Assembly (NCBI RefSeq): GCF_000003815.2 | Contig: NC_049994.1 | Coordinates: 12,202,236 to 12,266,235 of the forward strand | Length of the DNA stretch: 64,000 nt | Reading direction: 5' to 3' | Source of the DNA: Branchiostoma floridae | Lineage: Eukaryota; Chordata; Leptocardii; Amphioxiformes; Branchiostomatidae | Part shown: positions 55,033-64,000 of the stretch, one piece after another | Numbering within the stretch: the first letter of the stretch is position 1 | Layout of the letters: each line of letters opens with the position of its first letter | Notes under the pieces: model-generated | Told to the model about the DNA's origin: nothing | What the model saw: only the letters and a program-made list of their open reading frames with translations | Databases searched by the model: none | Position numbers and translations under genes: made by a program

Positions 55033-58000
55033 ATGACAGCCACCAGCGACGAAGATCAGAAGCTGCTCCAAGCCATAGACTCGAAGCTCCAAAAAGTCAT
55101 CGAGGAAGCGGAGGAACGTGCGAGAAAGATAGTCGAGAAAGGTCTTAAGGATCGAGACGGAAAGATAACGGAACAGAGGAAAAAAGACATCAAGGTATGA
55201 CATGAATTCCTTTTTGAAATTCTACTTCCTGATGAATGTTATTCTTAAGCATTATCAACGCGTACGCCTGGCTCTATCTTTTATTTTGCTCCCATGATTA
55301 CAGACGATGACAAAGGAATTCTGTACGACCACCACCGCCCATGGCATCAGCCGAGTGGCAGAAGCTAACACAGTTAGATCAAGGTAATTACACATCAATT
55401 CATGTAAATCATTATTTATCATTTTATGTCGCTAACGATGATGTGCTACGGTTCAAGAATGGCAACCATTTACAGTACCGAAAGCTCGACATTCACTGCA
55501 GTACTTATCATTTTCCTGATTTATTATTCTCTCTAATCTCTACACAGGATCATTTGGACCGCCATACTCATCAGCTGCGTCACCCTGTTCGTGTACCAGG
55601 CCGCCATCTTGATCAAAGCGTACTTTGAGTACCCGGTCAATGTCGACATCAAGGTTGTGGACAACAACAAGCTCACCTTTCCTTCCGTTACTGTCTGCAA
55701 CAACAACCGGTGAGTAGATTTGTGTTAAATCTGTACATACAACTAACACTGCATGAGGATCACTTGGCTATTGATACACACTCAAACCTGTACTAGTGAT
55801 CACTCTATACTTGATATAAGGATCATTTGGCCATTGCTAACGTTATATAGACAAACCTGTGCAAGTGACCACCTTTAGTTAGGCTTTACAAAAGGACCAC
55901 CAGACTGTTACGGCTGTATATTTTGTTTGTTGTCCCTAATCACTTCCTCCACTGGCACGATCAACAAGAAGTCTGCCTACAGTGACCACCCAATTAGATA
56001 GTTCTAGTTATCCTAGTCCCGTGATTGGTCACTATGGATAGGTTTGGCTTTGTGCTTACTAATAGGCTAGCAATTCAAATACAGTTCGTTTTGAGTTTTT
56101 AGACTGACAAGGCAAACTTGAGGGAAAGTTTGGAATAAAACTTCATCGAGTTGATCGATTTCAGATTACGCAGATCCATGCTAAGAGGCACCCGGCATGG
56201 CGCTTTGCTGGAGCTGGATGAGCGAACTGAAAATGACACGCGGGACTACTTGCGGGGAAAGAGAGATGTACCCTCTATGACCATATCCACGACTGTCGAA
56301 CACGATCCCATTATCATTCCCATGTATAGCAGGAGACTCCAAGTCGGCTATCTCACGAACGAAAGCACCGATGCTTCTACGGAGTGTAGGTAAGTCCTGC
56401 GTGGTTAATGTTACACACTATGTAAGATTTTAGAATTATCATGTTAAAGTTGTAGCTAAGTACCAAGACCAATGTGACACTTCCCTGTAAAACATTGACT
56501 AAATCGGAGTACAATTTTTCAATGCTGACGGGGTCCTGGAAGGCGGGGCAAAACTGCTTCCACGGCAAACTCCCTTCAGTGGCAAACTTTCTTTTCCGGC
56601 ATAAGAGAACATAGCCAATTTTGATAATCACCAACCCCCCTCCCATAAAATAAAAGCCTGGCCCGCTCGAAATCTCCGAAGGTGACTAGTTGAGCACTGA
56701 GTAACTACTACGTCATGCAAAAGCAACAAACTTCTCCAGTTTTTTTATGCGATTTCTAGGAAGGCGGTTCCAAAGACATGAGAAGGACACTGACGTCTAC
56801 AAGCTCCATATAACTATAATCCTGCGAAATAATTTCTACATACTTACTTTTCTCTTATCCATTATAGACGTCAATCTCAACAACTGTGCACCTTGACTCA
56901 GCTCCTGAGAGCACCTGAAGATGACACACGGTCAGAATGGAGCTACTTCAGCCAACAGGGGTGGGCAGCTAAGCTCTTCCATCAGTGCAACGCGACTGGA
57001 CAACATGATACTTGTGACACGTGCTACAATAACAAGTACGAACTATCAATTGTCTTTCATTCAACGGCTGTCCTAAAATTGATATCAACTTTTGATATTA
57101 CGGCATATTCAGAATATATGTTTTGGAACCTGGAAATTTTCTGCCTTGCAAAAAAGTTTTTTATTGTCTGTGTAGCGTAAATTCTCAATTCCATATTTCT
57201 ACGGATCCAGATTTCCAGTGTAAAGGCAGCAAGAAGCACGATAAACTTTTATCTCTTCTGAACAGCACCTTATTCAACAATGCTTTGATTGATGTCTCTT
57301 TTGCAGGATTCTTCTGAGACGTGTAGATGACATCACTGCTAAAATCAACTCCACGCTCTGCTGCAAACCTGACAGTTACGTCAAACTAACCAATCAAACC
57401 TTCGAAACTCACATCGAGGCTTTGGAGTCAAGCGCATGCGCAAACTTAGTTGGCGATGTGCGCGGCAAACCATGCACCGCTAGTCAGCTGATAACAGCTC
57501 ACAAAGATGGCAGGCGTTTTGACGGCTGGGGATGGATTCGGGCAGGGCAAGGCGTTCAGATGATGCTAAAAGATAACTGTTCAAATAACACCGCAGCATC
57601 ATGTTACCATGAAGTACTACCAACGAATGAAACGCCTCAAAAAGCCGGTTTGTTTTGTTGCTCTCCTCAAATGTGCGTGCAGTCCGAATGCACGGCCAAA
57701 GTTCCCGGATGCAGCAATCCGCTTGGAATGGAGAGCGGGAAAATATACGACCATCAAATTACAGCGTCTTCATCTGCCGTAGATTACCCACCAGAGTATG
57801 GTCGATTGAATTCCAAGAACGGGTGGCAATTTGATCCCAACGATGATGAAAATCCGCGCTTTGAAGTAGATTTTGGCAGAACGGTCATCCTGACAGGGTT
57901 AGTAATACAAGGAAGCGTTAAAACTTATGGCATACAGCACGGCCTGACGTCGACTGATTGGTCAGACTATGTAGATGAGTATGGTGAAGTCGTCCTTTTC

Positions 58001-61000
58001 TGCGGTCATGTCAACGGCAATGGCTACAACTTCCAGCATCTGTCACACCCTGTCTTAACCAGTCACGTCGCCATTCTGCCTCGTTCCAACGGACAGAACG
58101 ATTGGGGAAATAAAAACATGAGAGTTGAGTTTCTTGGATGTGAAGAGACTGACTGCATCTTTGGCATCTTTCTTCATCCCGTATTACCGACAATGAACAT
58201 GATAGATCCCAGCTCCATCAGCTGCAGCAGCAAAGACTGTGTGACAAACGTCACCACATATTGCGGGACCGTTCGGTCTTCTGGTAACGACATCTGCCAG
58301 GACTGGGCCTGCCCTAACCGGTACTTCGACTATTGCCTGGAGGAAAACTTTTGCCGGTTTGCACCGAATGGAGATCACACAAACCTAGTCTGTCCTTCTG
58401 CCTCTGGTTCCCAAGAAGCAAACCTGACTTCTGCTCCCTGTCAGTCGATCGCAAAATGCTCCATCAGCGAGAATGACGACGAACCAATATTCCCCACACG
58501 GCACGGGTTTTACCAGCAAACTTACGCCGCCCAGTATTGTGAAGAACGTGGGAAACAACTGTGTTCTCTAGAGCAACTGGTCTTGTTAAACGCATTCAAA
58601 GATGTCAAGGCAACTGAATGGGGCTGGATCGGTGATAAGGACATGAAGGCCATATTTGAAGAAGACTGCACAAACTCAACTTCGGAATTTTGTTTCAAAA
58701 ACAATTATCGTTATCGAGTTGCAAATGAAGTACGAAATGTAGCTTACTGCTGTGACGACTCCCTGTTTAGACTCACGGAGAAGACTTACCATAACCACAG
58801 CAGTGCTGAGAAGGGCTGCCGTGACCAGGGAATGCAACTTTGTCTACCTTCACAGCTACTCGCCATCCATGGTGCTTCCATCAGGCGCGACAGGTACCCA
58901 GAAGACCTTGCGTGGATCAACATGGCCGACAAAGTTGCACTGCTTAACGACACCTGCGGCTGTAATGTTGGCGAAAGATGCGTCGATCATAGATTTCCTT
59001 TATACGAAATCAATCACCCTGAAGCGTACAAAGCGTTATGTTGTGAGGAGAGTTTCTTATTGAGTCAGGACCAGTTTTCCAACCAGTTGGAGGCCTTTAC
59101 AGTGTGCAACAAGACCGGCAAGCAGACCTGTTCGCGCCCGCAACTCAATGACTTGTATAACGACGGCGTTCGAAACGAAGATTTTTCATGGTTTTCCGAG
59201 TCACATGGCGTGGCTCGTCTTCAAGGTCAGTGCAACACATCGGATCCTAATTGTAACCCAGGTGTAACATACAAAAATGTCATTGCATCCAACGATACGG
59301 CCTTTTCTGTCTACTGTTGTAAACCAGACTCAGTCAAAACGCCGTCAAATCAATCCATCCCAAAGAGAGCCGATATAACAAATCACTTCATGGGCTGTAA
59401 CAACCCGCTTGGTATGGAGAGTGGTGTTATTTTACGGGATCAGATTCGAACTTCATCTATCTTTGATCAGAAACATTCGCCAAACCATGCCCGGCTTAAC
59501 AGCGTGTCCTCCTGGAAGATGGCGGAAAATGACACCACGCCGTGGATACAAGTGGACTTACTAGACTCACATATGCTGGCCGGGGTGATCATACAAGGAG
59601 GTGGTAAGGATGGTGGCTACGTCTCATCCTTCTCATTATCCTTCAGCATCGACGGAGATCAGTGGCAAATGACAAATTTGCCGACGTTGTTCGTCGGAAA
59701 CAAAGATGGCCAAACCCCAAACCACGTATACTTTCCCCGCGCAGTCGCCACTCGATACGTGCAATTGCACCCACGATCATGGAAACGAACAGGAGGCGTG
59801 CGTCTCGAACTAGTTGGTTGTAGATCCTCCAGCTGTGCGATTGCAAGAAAAACAAATGAAAAAGGTGTTCAGTTTTATCATCATCATCAGGCGATGTGCG
59901 CGGAACCCGAGTGCATTGTGGGTCGTGGCCTGAACTACAGAGGCAAGCAGAACGTCACCAGAAGCGGTCGGCCATGTCAGAAATGGAACTCGCATGACCC
60001 ACAGGATCATTGCACCACACCCTCACTCTACCCGGATGCAGATCTATCTGAAAACTACTGCCGTAACATACCGGATCACCCGTCCAAAGCACCGTGGTGC
60101 TTCACAGGCGAGCAGGACTGGGAGTACTGTCATGTCGAACGTTGTGAAGTTGGCTGTGTCGACTTGAAGCTAAACTCTGTTGGTGGAGAGAACGACTGGG
60201 ATGGATTCCTTCTCAGCTCAAACACAGATGATTACACAGACATCACAGACTTCTCAATGGCTACACGAGAAGAGATTGCTGAGATGGGTCACCAAAAGGA
60301 AGACCTCATCCTACAGTGTACCTTTGACAAAGAACGTTGCTCATTGGACGATTTTAAAGTGACGCAAAACGCCAAATATGGCAACTGTTTTACCTTCAAT
60401 CACGGCGAAGACGACAAAGTTCGAACCACGACCAAGGTGGGAGCGGAGTTCGGTTTAAAACTGACACTGTCAATCGAGTCTGACGAATACGTGGGCCTGT
60501 TTGGTCAGGATCCCGGAGCAAAGGTCACCATACATAGTGTCGGTTCGACGCCGTTTCCTGAAGGTAACGCTCTAAATACCAAACCTGGAGAGAGCACTTT
60601 CGTCGGCTTGAAACGCAGTTCTGTCAAACGACAGCCACATCCTTACGGAGACTGTACTTCATACCAGGAAAGAGACGAGCTGTACGGTGGAAGGTATACG
60701 TACGAAACGTGTCAACATTCGTGTCTACAGGCAGCCTTACTGGACAAGTGTGGCTGTTCTGACGAACTGATCGTCATCAATAGCACATTGTGTAGTGTAC
60801 TGAACAAAACACAGGAGTGCTGTCGTCAAGAAGTCCGAAAACGCCACGAGGACGGCAACCTTCTTTGCAATTGTCGGCAATCCTGTGAGGAAGATTCCTA
60901 CGCTCTTTGGCTGTCATCTTCCTTGTGGCCATCAGACAGGTACGTCTGGTACGTCTTGGAAAACATCCACACCAGGAGCCGGGCTCGAAATTTGCCGCTC

Positions 61001-61267
61001 AGCCCCGATGAACTACGACAAAATCTCGCGAGAGTCCACGTGTACTTCCGTGACTTGAATTACGAACTGATCAATGAAAATCCCACTTATACTGAGGAAA
61101 CTTTACTCAGCGGCCTCGGTGGGTTGTTGGGACTGTATGTAGGTCTGTCTGTCATTACGGTCTTTGAGTTTATCAATTTGGTCGTTGATGTAGTGAAGGT
61201 TGCTTGTAAGAAAGAAAGGAAAGATAAGGGCAACATGGAACCCCCTGTCATAATGACTGGTAGCTGA
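55033..61267 (+). CDS. DEG/ENaC-family channel subunit with discoidin and kringle extracellular domains (copy 2)
   Basis: Six exons: 55033-55194, 55304-55383, 55548-55709, 56165-56389, 56868-57035 and 57307-61267; 1,585 residues, with the same phases and domain order as copy 1. Differences: one codon fewer in exon 1; a longer, diverged middle of exon 4 (after ENDTRDYLRG); a 5-codon gain in exon 5 net of changes; and a shortened loop in F5/8C 2 (QWQMTNLPTLF). The canonical kringle and proximal palm are identical in protein to copy 1 from EKGVQFYHHH to LLDKC, while the region before is only about 85% alike by eye. G-x-S (VGLS) and the C-terminal MEPPVIMTG are kept. Both copies look functional and may form homo- or heterotrimers. 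Confidence 0.92.
57307..61267 (+). CDS. DEG/ENaC copy 2 exon 6: single ~3.96 kb exon
   Basis: It starts after TTTTGCAG at 57306 and reads ILLRRVDDITAKINSTLCC onward to the stop. It carries the same string of Cys modules, F5/8C, kringle-like, F5/8C, kringle, palm and TM2 as copy 1. No frameshift or internal stop was found. Confidence 0.9.
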
Positions 61268-61315
61268 CGGGACGAATGAGTATCATGACTAAGTGAATTA
61301 GGAAGAACTAGCTGC

Positions 61316-61700
61316 CATCGTAAAAGCGCAAAGTACAATTTGAGGTATGCGTTGTGTTTAAAACTATACCTGTGTGTATCATTAGTAGATTAGTATATGC
61401 TGAACATAGCAATGGCGTGTGTTGTTAAAGATGTAGCAATAGCAAATAAACATCTTGGAATGCCTTTTCACCGAGCTTATAGAAGCGCAAAGTATAAACT
61501 GATGTCATCCATTGTGTTTACAGCGAAAACTGTGTGTATGTCGTCGGAATGCTGTAGATAGTAATGCATCATGTGTCGTTATGAATATAACGATAACATT
61601 TTGGAATACGTCCACTCTGGTTAATATTACACTTTGATTAATATGAGAGTTCTGTATTTATTTATTTGATAGATTTGGCATAGTTCCATATAGAATGATT
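61316..61700. repeat. Duplicated 3' UTR blocks after copy 2
   Basis: AGCGCAAAGTA, TTGTGTTTA-A-C-AAAACTGTGTGTA, AACATCTTGGAATGCCTTTTCA and ATGAGAGTTCTGTATTTATT repeat blocks seen after copy 1 at 52440-52690 and 53130-53350. Confidence 0.8.
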
Positions 61701-61851
61701 GGCATTGAGTCGAAACCTCAATTTGGCAAGTTCCACATCTTCAATCATCAATGCTGTTGAAATATCATCAAAATCCTGCCAGAAATGTATTTGCACTACA
61801 AATAATAGGTATTTGCGCCACATAAATCCATCCCATTAATGGTGCGCAAAT

Positions 61852-62370
61852 AACACTGGGACTGTATGTAGGTCTATCTGACATTACGTTCGTTGAGTAC
61901 CTAGCTTCGGCCAGTGGTAGTCACAGGCCATTGTGGCAGTGACAGGCCAAAGGGTCATGTTCGGGCATGACGCACCCGCCATGACACAGGAGTCAGGGGT
62001 AGGAGGAATCCCTTGCATCCTTGGTTGGAAGTCCTCCTAGGAGACGGATACTCCAAACAACAAAGCTACATCTGCTGGAGCCGTCTCACACGTGGCATAC
62101 AGTTTTGTCCCTGTGAGACTTAGTGCTCCAGTAGACGAGAGGGTGGAGAAGGAATTGCACACGCCTCCTTCACCTTAAAAAGTCATGTGCAGGTCAGGCA
62201 AACAGGTTGCCGAACCCACCGGCAAATGCCTGTCTGCCTCCTCATCTGTCAAATTGACAGAAGAATCCTTTCGTTGAGTTGATCAATTTAGTCGTTGATG
62301 CAGTGGAACTTCATGTTAATGTCATGTGGATGACGGGACAATGGGCAAGTACCATGAGCAAGTGAATCTA
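61852..62370 (+). pseudogene. Decayed DEG/ENaC 3' end split by a mobile element (relic 3)
   Basis: The left part (61852-61898, GGGACTGTATGTAGGTCTAT ... CGTTGAGT) and right part (62270-62370, TTGATCAATTTAGTCGTTGATG ... ATGTCATGTGGATGACGGGA) together form the TM2 tail and C-terminus. They are separated by a 371-bp insertion. Confidence 0.83.
61899..62269 (+). mobile_element. Short retroposon or MITE insertion (371 bp) with 10-bp target duplication
   Basis: TTCGTTGAGT lies exactly on both sides (61889-61898 and 62270-62279). The left end has an A-box-like GGCCAGTGGTAG and, ~40 bp on, a weak B-box-like GTTCGGGCA, suggesting a tRNA-derived SINE. Near the right end CTGTCAAATTGACAG is a short palindrome. 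There is no inverted terminal repeat and no coding frame. Confidence 0.75.
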
Positions 62371-63636
62371 TCATCGCTACTTAGTATTGGCATTGATAAC
62401 ATAAATCCACCAACTAATAGTATGTCAAGACAGTCTATCAAATATTCAACAGCAGTCGCACTTAATAGATCAGATTTGAGATAAAGAGATTACATGCCAT
62501 TGCAAAAAAAGGAGGAAGATAAGGTGCCTTCCACTTACAGTCCTACTCATGAATTATTTCAAAGCAAATGCACTACAGAGAAATATTGATAGGATCAATT
62601 TATATTCATTTCCCAGAACGACAATATGGATTTGATGATTTAATTGTTATATATCTACCCTGAACTTGGTGCTTAATTGGCTAAAAGCCTTTAGTGTTCA
62701 CATAATTGATGAAGGAACACATGCTGGACTGTATCCAGCTATTTGCCCCGTACGTCCAAGTCTGCATGTTTGTCCTGGGTACTACAACATCGTCTCCATC
62801 TATTCTGCCTTCTTAAACATACTTAGGATGAGCTTTAAGACCAGTTTCAGCCATATGCATAATTGGTAAATGGGCGTGTTTACCTACACAGCTTTGAAAC
62901 CTCCCTAGGGATCTTATACATCGTGATTTCATAAATCGGATTTTACAGCAGTTGTAGTTCATAGATCAGTGGGCGCTGTTACGGGACGGTCAACAGATCT
63001 CTCTCTCGGACTATTAGGAAGCCTGTTTGTCGTTTTTCCAGTATTACAGGTACGTAGCAACTTTGCTAATTTCTATACACTACACTAAAACGTTACCTCT
63101 CGAGCTATCAAAAGATGTTCTTGATTTTTCAGCGTACTACCATTACAAGCTAACACAATGTACTTTATATTTTTCCGTTCTACATATGTTAGTTATGCTG
63201 GTCTCTGTCTACTTTCGGAAAATCGCCCTTAACTTTGATTAAACTTATGACAACGTAGAATGTGAGTAATACGATGTTAATGTCGGGACTGACGGACGGT
63301 AGCTGACGTATCTGAGTCTGTATTGCCGGCATAAACGCCCTTTCAAAAGAGTAAAATTATACTTGAGCACACAATGAACTCAGATTGCCGTTTGATAATG
63401 TGCCCTTCTGAGTACGAACAATATGTGGGCTAAATACAAAAAGACACATACCTAAAAATGCTTTCCTTCCACGAAAATGCAATGTTGCCCAAAAATACTT
63501 TGTGTGCCTGGGTTACGAATAGTGACTCAAAAAAGGATGTAAGCCCCTGCCTGCTTCCTTGGCATGGAAACGCTCTGTATGATTCAATTAATGAACATTT
63601 GCCACACACAGGAGACCCTAACATCTCCATAGCAAG
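62370..63636. repeat. Upstream flank of copy 3 (duplicate of 53690-55030)
   Basis: It is collinear with the region before copy 2, including the presumed UTR exon at 62949-63049 (donor ACAG/GTACGTAGC). The copy 2 to copy 3 start distance is 8,604 bp. Confidence 0.85.
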
Positions 63637-63994
63637 ATGACAGCCACCAGTGACGAAGATCAGAAGCTCCTCCAAGTGGTAGACTCCAGGCTCCTTAAAA
63701 TCATCGACGAAACGGCTGAGGAGCGTGCGAAAAAGATAGTCGAAAAATGTCTTAAAGATCGCGATGCGCAGATAAAGGAACAGAGAAAAAAGGACATCAA
63801 GGTATGCTTCGAATTCTTTTTTTTTTATTCGATTTTGAATTCAATGAATGCTGTTCGTCTCAAAGAATTACCGACGCCTGTGGCTGTATCTTTCATTTGT
63901 TCCCATGACATCAGACGATGACAAAGGAATTCTGCACCACCACCACCGCCCATGGCATCAGTCGAGTGGCAGATGCTGATACAGTTAGATCAAG
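63637..63994 (+). CDS. DEG/ENaC-family subunit copy 3 (first two coding exons; cut by right edge)
   Basis: Exons 63637-63801 and 63915-63994 encode a charged N-terminus nearly identical to copy 1 (MTATSDEDQKLLQVVDSRLL) and the HG-motif exon (FCTTTTAHGISRVADADTV). It ends phase 2 with donor AG/GTATTC six bases before the window end. The TM1 exon should follow. Whether the gene is intact cannot be judged here. Confidence 0.85.
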
Positions 63995-64000
63995 GTATTC

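Overview
The window looks like invertebrate chordate DNA, most likely a lancelet (Branchiostoma). This is inferred from gene style, not from a database match. The genes have many short exons with GT-AG introns of about 0.2-1.5 kb. Domains such as vWA, CCP, EGF, CUB, kringle and F5/8C have been heavily shuffled, and small inverted-repeat transposons and local tandem duplications are dense. There is one 100-base assembly gap, and nothing looks prokaryotic or viral. Exon boundaries were set by eye from splice sites, reading frame and domain homology, and the phases agree at every junction listed as coding.

Layout. (1) 293-25783, minus strand: the 5' part of a very large secreted protein. It has a signal-peptide exon, an ~8.5 kb first intron holding the gap and several transposons, a CUB domain, then three super-repeats of vWA-CCP-EGF-vWA-CCP. 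It runs off the left edge. (2) 25.8-30.8 kb: intergenic DNA with several repeats. (3) 30.9-35.2 kb, plus: an atypical rhodopsin-class 7TM receptor with a probable non-coding first exon. A 16-base palindromic motif recurs four times in its intron. (4) 35.3-36.5 kb: tandem repeats and a second copy of a small transposon family. (5) 37.1-39.8 kb, plus: a four-exon type I membrane protein with a mucin-like 9-residue repeat ectodomain and a cytoplasmic tail full of YxxL/I motifs, resembling an ITAM/ITIM immune receptor. (6) 41.5-64.0 kb, plus: a tandem array of DEG/ENaC channel genes, two complete and a third cut by the right edge, with decayed gene 3' ends between them.

The most striking content is the channel array. 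Each ~1,585-residue subunit keeps the DEG/ENaC N-terminal HG motif, TM1, palm, Cys-rich thumb and TM2 with a G-x-S filter. Between the post-TM1 strand and the palm it carries more than 1,000 extra residues: five copies of a Cys-rich module I do not recognise, two F5/8C (discoidin) domains, a degenerate kringle and a canonical kringle. This suggests a channel with a large extracellular ligand-recognition region. The two complete copies are almost identical in DNA across the kringle and upstream palm but clearly diverged elsewhere, which points to gene conversion. The vWA protein and the YxxL receptor also suggest adhesion or recognition roles, but nothing in the sequence links the four loci functionally.
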